A stretch of DNA of 64,000 nucleotides, taken from Sinotaia quadrata. Lineage: Eukaryota; Mollusca; Gastropoda; Architaenioglossa; Viviparidae. Below, in pieces: positions 36,019 through 47,262 of the stretch. The position numbers and the translations under genes are program-made. How positions within the stretch are numbered: position 1 is the stretch's first letter; every line of letters begins with the position of its first letter. The stretch is taken from contig CM054180.1 of NCBI GenBank assembly GCA_028829895.1, positions 92,443,135 through 92,507,134 on the forward strand. The letters are read 5' to 3'. The notes under the pieces are model-generated. The model did not search any database, was not told the origin of the DNA, and saw only the letters and a list, made by a program, of their open reading frames with translations.

Positions 36019-36785
36019 TGTTACACCCTGAAAAATATAATCAGGGAGCAAACCTAAGTTTCCAGTTTTATAATTTTTTTAACTCCATTCATTCATACAT
36101 TCAAGTCTTAACTTACAGTTTCCTGCAGCAATATTTATTAGCCCAATGCATGCACACATCATAATTGATACAATACAGCTTATCAAAACAATGTGAAATG
36201 TTTAACATACTATAAATGAGCATTTCCATACATTTCTAGATATAATAGTCTACTCACATAATACATCTCTACATGAAATGTTAGGTGCTAACACACTACA
36301 TACGAGAAGCTTAGTTCAAACATTTGTAGAAATAATAGCCTACTCACATAATACATCTATACATAAAACACAAGTATAAAAGATCAATATAAAAAAATGC
36401 ATGAAACATTTCTAAGTCCATTCTCTCTCAAACAGTCAGTTAATTGACCATTAAGCTAACGGCAACCTTTTGAGAACAGACTTCTTTGCCACTTTAAATT
36501 CAAGTGATCAGACAATCAAATTTTCTACAGCAAGTAAACTTTTTGGATCACAGCCCATTGTCTGGCCTTGTTCTCGTAAAGTATAACCATTTGATAAATA
36601 AAACTACTCACCCAGTTGGACTAGTTTGCAGTGGATCAGCAATTTCTAGCATATTCTCAACTTGGATAGTTTACTTAAACTCTGAGACTTACAAGATATC
36701 ATCATAAGGCTTGCCCAAGGTCACTTTGACAATTTTTATAACAATTAAATTTAAAATTAGGGATAGGCAAATTTACTCCACCACA
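36019..36785 (-). mobile_element. Solo-LTR-like dispersed repeat, copy 5 (inverted)
   Basis: Read on the minus strand it opens TGTGGTGGAGTAAATTTGCC at 36785. It keeps the GTGACCTTGGGCAAGCC, AGACAATGGGCTG and GGGCTAATAAATATTGCTGC words in the same order as the other copies. A ~120-bp internal duplication (ATAATAGYCTACTCACATAA words at about 36245 and 36335) is private to it. The left limit is uncertain. GGGTGTAACA at about 36019-36028 is my guess. Confidence 0.65.
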
Positions 36786-36789
36786 CGTC

Positions 36790-36952
36790 ATTAATTCTAC
36801 TGCTTCATGTTACATTTCCATAATCCTACTACTTCATGTTACATTTCCATAATCCTACTGCTTCATGTTACATTTCCATAATCCTACTGCTTCATGTTAC
36901 ATTTCCATAATCCTACTACTTCATGTTACATTTCCATAATCCTACTACTTGA
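36790..36952. repeat. 29-bp minisatellite, about six copies
   Basis: TAATCCTACTRCTTCATGTT followed by ACATTTCCA, immediately next to the start of LTR-like copy 5. Confidence 0.92.
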
Positions 36953-37011
36953 AGTGATATGTGATGAATCCTACCGCTTTATATTAATTGTCAAAAATAG
37001 GTACATTAGGC

Positions 37012-37172
37012 AAACCTTTCGCAAATCTCAACTTCTTTGTCATAATTAGACATATTTTCATCGCAACCATCTTCTTCGTTTTGTTCTCTAACAATGCCGC
37101 CATCATCAAACGTAATGTTATTTAAGTCTTCTTTGTCATCACTGCCACCATCAAAAGTAATATCACTTCAGT
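37012..37172 (-). pseudogene. Possible decayed acidic coding stretch
   Basis: The minus strand has an open acidic stretch (SDITFDGGSDDKEDLNNITF, then DDGG and NEEDGCDEN) bounded by an in-frame TGA upstream and TAA downstream. Two similar FDGG modules suggest a short internal duplication. I do not recognise the family. A decayed transposase N-terminus or simple low complexity would both fit. Confidence 0.25.
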
Positions 37173-37391
37173 TTAACTCAGCCTCATTTAAAGTACTCCA
37201 AATGGATGTTATAAAAAGCAGTGAGTGTGTGGAAGTTTTCTTTGAAAGTGACTCATTGGAGTTTCAATTAATGTGAGTTTCCACGTTTCTTATATTTCAT
37301 AGCGCATAGCATGCAAGACGTAGTTCCATTGATATGTGTGTCACAACAAGTACAAAGCTTTGTTGTCTTCTAAAGAACGGTACTCTTGCGC

Positions 37392-37545
37392 AAGTTATTA
37401 AATACAGAATATACTGAGGCTCAGGGAAGCCTTCAGACGCAAGTTATTAAATACAGAATGTACTGAGGCTCAGGGAAGCCTTCAGACGCAAGTTATTAAA
37501 TACAGAATGTACTGAGGCTCAGGGAAGCCTCTTCAGATGCAAGTA
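37392..37545. repeat. 49-bp minisatellite, three copies plus
   Basis: AAGTTATTAAATACAGAATR starts at 37392, 37441 and 37490. A diverged fourth start is near 37540. Confidence 0.92.
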
Positions 37546-37570
37546 ATTACACTAGGATTGCATCGATTTC

Positions 37571-37652
<82 letters not shown>
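37571..37652. repeat. (CA)n microsatellite
   Basis: About 40 perfect CA dinucleotides. Positions 37660-38360 after it are single-copy with no recognised gene. Confidence 0.97.
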
Positions 37653-37654
<2 letters not shown>

Positions 37655-38361
37655 TTCCCGGAGCAGTCGTTTGCCTAGAGAATACGGGTTTGTTAACTCA
37701 TTGGCATGAGGAATATCAAGGAAGAAAGAAATCTTCTACAATGACATAAATCCACCGTCGCTAAAACTCTATTACAAATTCCAACAGTAATTATCTTTAA
37801 TCTTAGATATTATTAAGAATTTTTTATTTTATTTTTAACATATTGAATACACGAGAAAAGTGTACTCTATAATCAAACATTGATCAGACAACTTGCACCG
37901 TAGGTACTTATCAAATGATAACCCTCGGATAAAGCTCATCATTTGTATCTACTAAGCAGGGATGCAGTGGTTTTATGTCAGTAAAATAATACTAGTACCC
38001 GGCTGCATTTTCTATCAGAGAGGGACAGTTGTGATGTTAGAGTTCAACAACAGTCATATGTTAACACTTACAGAAGTGTACAACACTCGAGATACTCAAC
38101 AGTCACCTGTTACACAAGTTTTCATTAATTATTATTATACTGTAAACTGTTTGTATCTTTCATATTTGTCTATGATTTTAAATGGATTTCTGGAATTAAT
38201 TTGTTAAGTATTAGACTAGATCCATTCAGAAAAAAATATATAAGCATCATGACGAAACCCTATCCGTAAGTGATAACAAATATATCCCATATAAATATAT
38301 CACACTCACGTGTGAATTGCAGATCATAAACGAGTAAGATAAGATCACACGCACATATTAA

Positions 38362-38640
38362 GAAACTACAACAGTTTAATGCAAAAATCACACTCGTTAA
38401 AATAGTATATAGACACAACAGTTTTAATGCAAAAATCACACTCGTTAAAATAGTATATAGACAACAGTTTTAATGCAAAAATCACACTCGTTAAAATAAT
38501 ATATAGACACAAGAGTTTAATACAAAAATCACACTCGTTAAAATAGTATATAGACACAACACTTTAATGCAAAGATCACACTCGTTAAAATAGTATATAT
38601 ACACAACACTTTAATGCAAAGATCACACTCGTTAAAATCT
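38362..38640. repeat. ~47-bp minisatellite, six copies
   Basis: TTTAATGCAAAAATCACACT followed by CGTTAAAATAGTATATAGACACAACAG, with small indels between units. Confidence 0.92.
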
Positions 38641-38944
38641 ACGGCCCTAATGAGGTAAAATGCGGGAAATAGAAACGTTTACTTTTTAATGGAATGGCTG
38701 GACTTCCGCCTGACCAGTGCTAACGACATAACTAGCTTACTTCTCTTGACCCAGAAAAAAACACCCGTCCTGTCTTACTGGTGATATAATAGATACGTCA
38801 TATGTCTGTACAAGCCGTAGTTAAACTGCCTTTGAAATCTAAATTTAGATTTTTAAAAACTTATTTCTTAATCTAAATGTTTATTCCTTTATATATTTCT
38901 TTTTTAAATATTTATTGATGGGATCCAGGCGAGATTTACCTGTT
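38641..38944. other. Single-copy stretch with an 18-bp palindrome
   Basis: AAATCTAAATTTAGATTT at 38835-38852 is a perfect palindrome. Nothing else is assignable. Confidence 0.6.
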
Positions 38945-39060
38945 ATCAAAGTCATTATCCAAGTTTTCTGGTTCATTATCTATGTTATCAAAGTCATTAT
39001 CTAAGTTTTCTCGTTCATTATCTATGTTATCAAAATCATTATCCAAGTTTTCTCATTAAT
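38945..39060. repeat. ~43-bp tandem repeat, about three copies
   Basis: TATCAAARTCATTATCYAAG followed by TTTTCTCGTTCATTATCTATG. Confidence 0.82.
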
Positions 39061-39133
39061 TATTTATGTCAAAGTTTTCGAGTTCATTGACCTAGATTTT
39101 TCTCTAACTTCATGGTGATATATTGGTGGCTGG

Positions 39134-39214
39134 AGAATTATTAATAATATACATTTAGATTTTCATCACTTATAATTAATTATGGATGATTAATAATAAT
39201 AATAAATGATGTCA
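39134..39214 (+). mobile_element. Short dispersed element end with (TAA)n
   Basis: GAGAATTATTAATAA, CACTTATAATTA and TGGATGATTAATAATAATAA match 60020-60100 in the same order. That copy lies directly upstream of an RLE-type LINE fragment, and here no LINE follows. Probably the tail of a small retroposon or a LINE-associated sequence. Confidence 0.6.
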
Positions 39215-39224
39215 AAAGAAACAA

Positions 39225-39575
39225 AATTACATACATTTACATGCATAAAGTGTCAAGGAATAACGTCATGAGTGCATACGTTTACATACATTGTATTTAG
39301 GAGTAATGTCAAGAGAAAAGCAAGTATTTTACATGCATAGAGTGTCAAAGATAACGTCAAGAGAAAAGCAAGTATTTTACATGCATAGAGTGTCAAATAT
39401 AATGTCAAGAGAAAAGCAAGTATATTTACATGCATAGAGTGTCAAAGATAATGTCAAGAGAAAAGCAAGTATATTTACATGCGTAGAGTGTCAAAGATAA
39501 TGCCAAGAGAAGTGCAAATATTTTTTTACATGCATAGAGTGTCAAAGATAATGCCAAGAGAAGCGCAAGTATATA
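39225..39575. repeat. ~53-bp minisatellite, about seven copies
   Basis: TTACATGCATAGAGTGTCAA followed by AGATAATGTCAAGAGAAAAGCAAGTAT, with indels. It begins right after the (TAA)n element end. Confidence 0.88.
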
Positions 39576-39738
39576 TATGTGTGTACATGTGGGTTTGAAA
39601 AAAGAGAGATAACTGGTATACTAGTTTTTGCATTTTCTTTTATAATTTTTCTATGTAACTTTGTCGTGTTCTTTCTTAAGCAAGTATTTCCACCTATAAT
39701 TGCAGTGATCCTAACAATGTGCTGGGATTAAATGAGGA

Positions 39739-39798
39739 TGACGTCAAGTGTAGTCCTGAGAGGATGACGTCATAACTACGTTGTAGTCAATAAAAGTG
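39739..39798. promoter_or_regulatory. Pair of perfect CRE palindromes with a TATA-like word
   Basis: TGACGTCA occurs at 39739-39746 and 39765-39772, 26 bp apart within a small duplication (AGGATGACGTCA). ATAAAAG follows at about 39792. Full CRE palindromes are rare by chance. The surrounding 39580-40565 holds no gene, so this may be a distal element or a promoter of an unseen transcript. Confidence 0.4.
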
Positions 39799-40565
39799 AT
39801 GTGCGTAAGTGTGTGACAAATCTTTGTTATGAAAAGAAAAGGAGGGGCTTGAGTAATAAGCACACTACTGCAAGAGTGAAAGGCATAAGAACATTTGCTC
39901 CTGTGTCGGACAACATTAGGGTGTGGGGAAGATAGTTAATAGAAATGAATTTTTTTTAAAATCCAGTGCTCCGCATCACTTTTTATTTTTATTTCATTTT
40001 TTACCCAATTCCCAGATCAGACATGGGTCCTCAAAAAGTTGAGTAAGATGACAGGGCAGGCTAATGTAGCCGGGAGGAAATTAGTGGGGGTTCTGCTTGA
40101 CGTGCACAGCGCGTGAATACTTTCAATGAAATGTAGGGAGACATGAAAGAAGATAATTATTGCTTCTTAATATCGTTGACAATATCTTCACTCCCTTCAT
40201 TTTTGATCTCCTCGTTTATAGCTTAATGACTGAATTACAACGTCACAAGGCGAGTTTCTTGTAGTCATGATAACGGATTCTACTTTGTTGCTGAAATGTT
40301 GTTTGTACTGTAGAGGTGTTGGTTGTTGTAATACTGTTTGCATTTTTTATAATGGTCTATGTTATTCGTCTTTACATCTAGTGTGTAGTTTATTAATCAA
40401 ATCATAAATATTATAAGAAATCTCACTATATTGTTTTAATCGGAGCATCTTAAAGAATTATAGGTCATTAAATATTGTTACACACCAATGGAATACCTTG
40501 CAACTCTCTCTAACAATTAACAACAACGGCAGGAATTACGATGTTGTAAAAGTGTAAGGAGAGAT

Positions 40566-40568
<3 letters not shown>

Positions 40569-40628
<60 letters not shown>
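40569..40628. repeat. (TC)n microsatellite
   Basis: About 30 TC dinucleotides, with the word AAGGAGAGATAACT on both sides. Confidence 0.97.
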
Positions 40629-40631
<3 letters not shown>

Positions 40632-40849
40632 TACACTCACACAATTACCAATAATGGCAGAAATTACACTGAAGTAAGGAGAGATAACTATTCATATCCT
40701 AGCTGTAGTGTTGCTTCTTATGTTTAATGACCTGTCTGAGACCTGACTTAGTCAGGCTACAATAAAACTCTTGCATGTTATTTGCGCATTCAGTAATTGT
40801 ATAAAATTACATTATCATGCTAACTTGTGGTCTTTCATACTCGCACATC

Positions 40850-41195
40850 TCGCAATAATATTCCCGCACGGTCTTGTTAGATTTGCAAGTCATCTTGCGA
40901 TATTCCCGCACGGTCTTGTCAGACTTGCAAGTCATCTTGCGATATTCCCGCACGGTCTTGTCAGACTTGCAAGTCATCTCGGAATATTCCCGCACGGTCT
41001 TGTTATATTTGCAAGTCATCTTGCGATATTCCCGCACGGTCTTGTTAGATTTGCCAGTCATTTTGTGATATTCCCGCATGGTCTTGTTAAATTTGCCAGT
41101 CATTTTGTGATATTCCCGCATGGTCTTGTTAAATTTGCCAGTCATTTTGTGATATTCCCGCACGGTCTTGTCAGATTTGCCAGTCATCTTGTGAT
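40850..41195. repeat. 42-bp minisatellite, eight copies
   Basis: CCCGCACGGTCTTGTTAGAT followed by TTGCAAGTCATCTTGCGATATT. G+C is higher than in most arrays here. The 14-codon unit keeps both strands open (146 and 126 codons). Left units carry CAAGTCATCTTGCG and right units CCAGTCATTTTGTG, so two sub-blocks exist. Confidence 0.95.
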
Positions 41196-41254
41196 ATTCG
41201 TATCAGTATAAATGTGCACGACCTTGCCACAGATACTCGTCCGTAACTTTGTTT

Positions 41255-41480
41255 TACCATAATGCCATATGCCATTTTATACTGGCAAATATTAAACTTC
41301 TCAAAATAGCATTTGGCACTGTATACTGATAAGTATTGTCCTAACATAAAGTCATTTAATATTTTATACTCGGAAATTTGTCGCTTTTACCATATCATTT
41401 TGCATTTATACTGGAACATATTATCTTATCATAATGTCATATAGAATTTTATACTAGAAAATATTGTCCTATCATAATGG
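41255..41480. repeat. Degenerate ~60-bp minisatellite
   Basis: TTTTATACTGGMAAATATT and CATAATGTCATATAG recur about four times. Confidence 0.7.
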
Positions 41481-41514
41481 CATTGTTACCATGTAGTTTT
41501 GTTATATTTGCAGG

Positions 41515-41880
41515 TGGTAGTGTCATACGTGCATGTGCTCTTGAACTGGTATGTGGTTCTTAATATGTGCGTGTGGTCTTGTACTGGTATATTTTTAATA
41601 TGTGCATGTGGTCTTGTACTGATATATTTTTAATATGTACGTGAGGTGTTGCACTGGTATATTTTTAATATGTACGTGTGGTCTTGTACTGGAACATTTT
41701 CAATATGTGTGTGTGGTCATGTACTGGTATATTTTTAATATGTACGTGTGGTCTTGTACTGGAACATTTTCAATATGTGTGTGTGGTCATGTACTGGTAT
41801 ATTCTTAATATGTACGTGTGGTCTTGTACTGGTATAGTTTCAATATGTGTGTGTGGCACTGAGTTGGTAGTATGAGCGTG
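41515..41880. repeat. ~35-bp minisatellite with dimeric order
   Basis: TATGTACGTGTGGTCTTGTA followed by CTGGTATATTTTTAA. In the right half a second type with ACATTTTCAATATGTGTGTG alternates with the first. Confidence 0.9.
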
Positions 41881-42139
41881 TGGTCTTCAACTTGTATCGA
41901 GTGGAATGTGACGGGTAATTTTTGCTCCAAAATACATCCCTTTTGATTGGTCATTACGTATCACTAAGTGTGCATTGTAATAGTCAACATGTAGTGCACG
42001 ATGAATATGTTGACTGACGGATTATTTTGTTCGTAGCCACCATGCACTTATTTCATGAAGATTGACAGTGCACTAGACTCAGAAAGGAACACACTGCACA
42101 CATGTTCACTTTAAAGTATTGGAACAAACCTGACATCAC

Positions 42140-42176
42140 AGAGAACAAATAAGGTGTGGATAACAAAGACAAATTA
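42140..42176. repeat. Left remnant of the GAATGACAAAGAACAAAT array
   Basis: AGAGAACAAATAAGGTGTGG and ATAACAAAGACAAAT match the array at 42640-43085, on the other side of the LINE fragment. Confidence 0.6.
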
Positions 42177-42630
42177 GTTGTGCCGACCGTTTTGGGCACC
42201 ACTGATGATCTGACAACCAGTTTCCTCCATTCCATTCTGTTCTCTGCTAATCTTACTGTATCACTCAGCTTCAGTCCCGTCCACCCTGAGATGTTATCCT
42301 CCCATCTTTTCCTCTGTCTTCCTCTCCTTCGCCCGCCTTGCACAGTACCTTGCATTATTGTCTTGGCAAACCCTGTTGATCGTGTGACATGCTCATACCA
42401 TTCCATTTTGCGTTTTTTCACAATGGCCAATAGCTCTTCATAGGGCCCAATGGCTTGTCTAATTCTGTTTCTCACTTCGTCATTCGTGACATGATCTCTA
42501 TACGAAATGTCAAGCAACCTTCGAAAGCATCTCATTTCAGTAGCTTGTATACTCCTTTCGAGATCCGCTGTGAGGGTTCTTGTGTTCTTATATGCATGTG
42601 AGTCATGGATCCTCACAGCGGAACTCGAAA
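42177..42630 (-). mobile_element. APE/RTE-like LINE, C-terminal ORF fragment
   Basis: The minus strand encodes LTADLERSIQATEMRCFRRL, then LDISYRDHVTNDEVRNRI, ending GGRRRGRQRKRWEDNISGW and VVRSSVVP. This is the conserved tail found after the reverse transcriptase of many invertebrate endonuclease/RT LINEs. The clade name (RTE-like) is from memory. The RT and endonuclease parts are missing, so it is a 5'-truncated dead copy. It stays open and fuses with repeat-derived sequence at both ends. The array words on both sides indicate insertion into a tandem array. Confidence 0.85.
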
Positions 42631-42639
42631 GAACACATA

Positions 42640-43085
42640 CACTATGATTGAAAAATAAATAAGTAGCGAATGACAAAGAACAAATGAACTATGAATGATG
42701 AACAAGATATTAGCTGTGAATGACAGAACACATTAGCTGTGAATGAAAAGAAAGAAATAATCTTTGAATAAAAAATAAACTGTGGATGACAAAGAACAAG
42801 TAATTTTTGAGTGACATAGAACAAATAAACTACATGACAAAGAATAAATAAAAGTGTGAATAACAAAGGAAGAAGATGAAATATGCTGCGAATGTCAAGA
42901 TAAAATAAACTGTGAATGACAATGAACAAATAAGCTGTAAATGAATAGGAGAACATCTAATCTGTAAATGACAATGAACAAATAAGTTTTGAATGACGAA
43001 GAACAAAGACAAGGAACATATTAGATGTGAATGACAAAGAACAACTAATTGTGAATGACAAAGATAAAGTTAACTCTGACAAAAA
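42640..43085. repeat. Degenerate ~27-bp minisatellite
   Basis: GTGAATGACAAAGAACAAAT followed by AAACT recurs with much drift and indels. Positions 43085-43440 are single-copy apart from a short duplication of CAGTCAATRTTCACAATTT. Confidence 0.8.
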
Positions 43086-43439
43086 AACAAATAAATGAAC
43101 ACGATGTATAACACCTCGTTATAAAACAAGACATTTGTAAACACCTTTAAATGAAAGCACTTTAAATGAAAGAACACAAACATGAAATATCCAACCAGGA
43201 TCAGACAACACATGATCTCCTAGGACCAGAAATTCAGCCAATGTTCACAATTTTTGCACGCCAGTAATTCAGTCAATATTCACAATTTCTACTTCCTCGT
43301 TGTAGCTAAATTTAGAGCATCATTGTTTTAGAATGTATGGATCACTTTAAAATATAACTATGTCAACTCTGGGCGTTTTCCTTTGGAATAAAGAGGAAAG
43401 CCATGGTTTTGAGGAGATACAGGCACATCTTAACGTAGG

Positions 43440-44330
43440 ACTATATCTGTATATCAGCCCGACATGTCACAAAATGTCTGTAATTTAACCCGTCATGTCA
43501 TACATTGTATACCAAAACCAGACTGTCTCAGTATGCTTACATATAAAAAAATTACTAGATACTACCCAGGAATGTCACAAAATGTCTGCATACTAAGCAG
43601 GTGTGTCACAGAATGGTTGCACACCAGCTGCGTATGTACAAACATCTACATACAATTCAAACAGGGCAAACATTTGTTTACATACCAACGAGATGTGTCA
43701 AACTATTTAATATACCAACGAGATGTGTCAAACTATTTAATATACCAACGAGATGTGTCAAACTATTTAATATACCAACGAGATGTGTTACACTATTTAA
43801 TATACTAACGAGTTTGTTACACTATTTAATATATTATCGAGATATGTCACAGTATTTAATAAGATATGTCACAGTATTTAATATGTCACAGTATTTAATA
43901 AGATATGTCACAGTATTTAATATGTCACAGTATTTAATAATATATGTCACAGTATTTAATAAGATATGTCACACAAGTTAATATACACTAACGAGATATG
44001 TCACAGTATTTAATAAGATATGTCACAAGATATCTGCATATAAGGCAGGCACGTCAAAAACGTCTTCATGTCGGCCAGTGTGTTATGAAAATAACTACAT
44101 ACTAACCCCTCATGTTATAGAATGTCTGCATATTAGCCACACAAAATGTCTGCACTACAGCAGGGCGTCTCACACAATGTCTGCATAGCAATTCCGTAAG
44201 TCACAGTATGTCTGCATACCATCCAGGTATGTAAATAATGTTTACATGCTAGCAAGGCATATCATACTTTGCATACCAGCCAAATATTAGACACATTACA
44301 TACTGGTCAGGCATAACACAAAACATGTGC
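43440..44330. repeat. Composite minisatellite with 30-bp and ~22-bp cores
   Basis: Degenerate CATGTCACAAAATGTCTGCA phrases frame a regular core: about five 30-bp units (ATACCAACGAGATGTGTCAA) at 43680-43830. Shorter units of AGATATGTCACAGTATTTAA continue to about 44020. Frames of 114 and 126 codons here are repeat read-through. Confidence 0.85.
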
Positions 44331-44912
44331 ATGCTATCTTTGCATGTCAGAATTTTTTTAAAAAAAACTAAAACCATCAGAAAATAACGGTAAATCTCCA
44401 AGAATCTTTTTCTACAAGGCATTCTTAACCCACCAAGTGCTATTAATGTAGAGAAAGCAAAATCAATTTACACATTTTCACGATTCTGTCAGCCAGCCAA
44501 CCACAAAATTGAAGCTATCCCCACCCCCACCCTCAGGGATGACGCTTGCAGTTACAGAGCCAAGAATCTTTGGCTTTGGGGAGAGCTGTTACAGGCATCA
44601 CTTCAGTGCTAGTGAAACGTAATTAGACAATTAAGTGTGTACGTGATCGCGCCTCTGTTACCAGCCACTAGTCTATCGTCTTTTTTACTGGTGTCACCTG
44701 GTGTCATTGAATAAGGCAAATGTATTATGCTAGACTAGTTATCTCTTGTTGTTAGTGATCCTGTCACACATACACACAAACACACACACACACACATGCC
44801 GATTAGTAAGTTTATCTGTGTGAGTAGGTATTATTAAACGTGTAAGTGTTCGTACAAATGTCGACGTATGTGTCATTGCAGCTATGCACCTTTTTTTTTT
44901 TACTTTGGCAAA
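44331..44912. other. Single-copy, partly GC-richer; candidate regulatory DNA
   Basis: About 44500-44720 is richer in G+C and has CCCCACCCCCACCC, TAATTA (44620-44625), CAATTA (44628-44633) and TTAAGTG (44631-44637), words bound by KLF and homeodomain factors. A short CA tract lies at about 44770-44795. The regulatory reading is an inference from motifs only. Confidence 0.3.
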
Positions 44913-45025
44913 TGTCTCTATGTTGGATATTTATTGAGAAAAGTTACTTCAATAGTTATTTTTAACGTGTCTATGTTGGATATTTATTGAGAAAAGTTAC
45001 TTCGATAGTTATTTTAACGTGTCTA
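44913..45025. repeat. 53-bp tandem duplication
   Basis: TCTATGTTGGATATTTATTG starts at 44917 and 44970, and the copies are near-identical. Confidence 0.9.
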
Positions 45026-45224
45026 TGTCAATGACTGAAGGAATTCTGATAGTTTGAAATTCTATTACCTGTCGTTATCAGTTCAAGGCAAATATCTGGG
45101 TTGCATCTTAATTTCAATGTGACGTTCTCTGTCAAAGATTTAGATGTCACATTATGTCGATTGTCTATTGTCTATGACTGACTGATAATACAGATGTCAC
45201 TTTCTGTCAAAGACTGGCAAAAGG

Positions 45225-46335
45225 AAGATGTGTGCAATTTGTAAATAGAGCGTGCACTATTTAGAAGGAAAAAGTATACTACATAGAAGAAAACGTGCAT
45301 TACCTAGATGGAAAACGTGTCATATTTGTAAATAGAGCGTGCACTACTTAGAAGAAAAACGTACAGGACGTTGAAGAAAAATGTGTACTACGTAGAAGGA
45401 AAAAGTATACTGTATAGAATAATAATGTATACTATTTTAGAAGGAAAATGTGTACTTTGAAGAAGTTAAACGTTTGCTATGTAGAAAGAAAACGTGTACT
45501 AAACGAGAAAGAAAGCGTGTACTATATAGAAGGAAAACGTGTACTACATAGAAAGTAAACGAGTACTATTTGTAAATACAGCGTGCTCTACTTAAAACGT
45601 GTACTATTTGTAAATACAGCGTGCTCTACTTAAAACGTGTACTATTTGAAATACAGCCTGCTCTACTTAAAACGTGTACTATTTGTAAATACAGCGTGCT
45701 CTACTTAAAACGTGTACTATTTGTAAATACAGCGTGCTCTACTTAAAACGTGTACTATTTGTACATAGGGCGTGCACTACTTAGAATGTAAAAGTATATT
45801 TTATAGAAGGAAAATGTGTAGTTCTTAGAAGGAAAGCTTTTACTACGTATAAAATAATCGTGTACAATGTAATAGGAAAAATTAAACTACTTAAATGTAA
45901 AAAGCGTGATATTTGTAAATAGAGCGTACACTACTTAGAATAGAAACGTATAGTATGTAGAAAGGAAACGTGAACTATGCAAAAGGAAAACGTGTACTAC
46001 ATAGAAGAAAACATGTAATACATAGAAAGAAAACAAGTACTAATCGTAAATAGAGTATATATTATTTGTGTTCTATTTGTAAATAGGGTGTGCACTAAAA
46101 AGAAGGAAAACGTGTACTGCTTAGATGGAAAACGTGCCATATTTGTAAACAGAGCGTACATTACTTAGCAGGAAAACATTTACTGCGTAGAAAGGTACTT
46201 TTTTTAATGTAGAAGGAAAACATTTACTGCGTAGAATGTAATCGTGTACAATGTACACGGAAAACGTACATTACTTAGATGGAAAACATGTCATAGTTAT
46301 AAATAGAACGTGCACTACGTAGAAGAAAAACGTGC
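45225..46335. repeat. 1.1-kb degenerate minisatellite with a regular 38-bp core
   Basis: GGAAAACGTGTACTACKTAG and ATTTGTAAATAGAGCGTGCA recur throughout. At 45575-45760 five near-identical 38-bp units occur (GTACTATTTGTAAATACAGC). A young core inside an old array implies renewed local expansion. Confidence 0.85.
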
Positions 46336-46859
46336 AGTACATTTAGTTCTCATTGACGATAATGTTCTCCGTGGACAATGAATTTGAAAAAGTTCTTCTT
46401 CCGTGTTTTAACCCAGAGTTCATTTCTCTACTTCAGTATTATTACTCTTGCAAGGTGCAATATTTCAAGGATGGGTGATTACTTTATTAGTCACCATCAA
46501 GGTCAATTATCTCAGTACTTGGAAGACTTCGTTATTAATTTTGATGTATGTTTTATATATCAGAATGCACTCAGTGACTGCACAAGTACGGTCGAGTAAA
46601 CGTGCATGATTTTAGCGATAATGACAACAAAACGTCCGTTCATTCAAATGTTAGAAAAATCCATAACTTGATTGACATTAATATTATTTAGGAAGTAAAG
46701 AAAACTCCATAATTGAAGATAAACATTTGTCATTATAAAATCGATAGAAACACTGGTGCACTAAATTTGCTTTTTAATTTTTGTCCCTTTCTCAAGCGTT
46801 GACGCATGGCAGATGTACCTGAGTACTAATAGCTCCCATTGGCTAGTGGCAATTTACTG
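46336..46859. other. Single-copy stretch
   Basis: A 73-codon plus frame at 46378-46599 (begins MNLKKFFFRVLTQSS) is unrecognised and has no splice or promoter support. Nothing else was seen. Confidence 0.35.
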
Positions 46860-47262
46860 AAATACTCTGGAACTTCGAGATAAGAACAGATCGAGTGATT
46901 CCTGCACGAAGACCAGGCACTGTAGTTCACATGGAATCCAACAGAAGAGCAACAAAAATTGATTTCACTATTCCAAGTGATAGAACATTAAAACAAAAGA
47001 AAGTGAAGACTTCAAATTAGACATCCAGAGACTGGGAATGTAACAGCAGAAATGATATTGTAGTGATAGGATAGATGGGGAACATAACGTCTGAGTTGAA
47101 CAACCACAAACTGGCCTCACTACTAAAGGCAACGCTCCTCGGAAGTGCCTACGTCCTCCTGAAACCTTGGATCTCCCAGATTCTTGCTAAGATTCCGATA
47201 CCCTGGTTCATAACCGACAGTCAAACAGAAGTCGTGAGAAAAGGCATAATAATAATAATAAT
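46860..47262 (+). mobile_element. RLE-type LINE fragment A (3' end)
   Basis: A decayed copy of the restriction-like endonuclease region: TCCTGCACGAAGACCAGGCA corresponds to the ARRPD motif, here with PD changed. It is followed by the C-terminal tail (GNITSELN, ALLGSAYVLLK-like) and the 3' tail GAGAAAAGGCATAATAATAA. It is 5'-truncated and frameshifted. Fragment B starts directly after its (ATA)n tail. Confidence 0.8.

Noticed and set aside
40771..41211. 146-codon plus frame and 126-codon minus frame
   Set aside because: A 42-bp unit keeps both strands open. No transcript-like signals.
43464..43981. 114- and 126-codon frames with repeated IYQRDVSNYL
   Set aside because: 30-bp repeat artefact. 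Two frames overlap in the same sequence.
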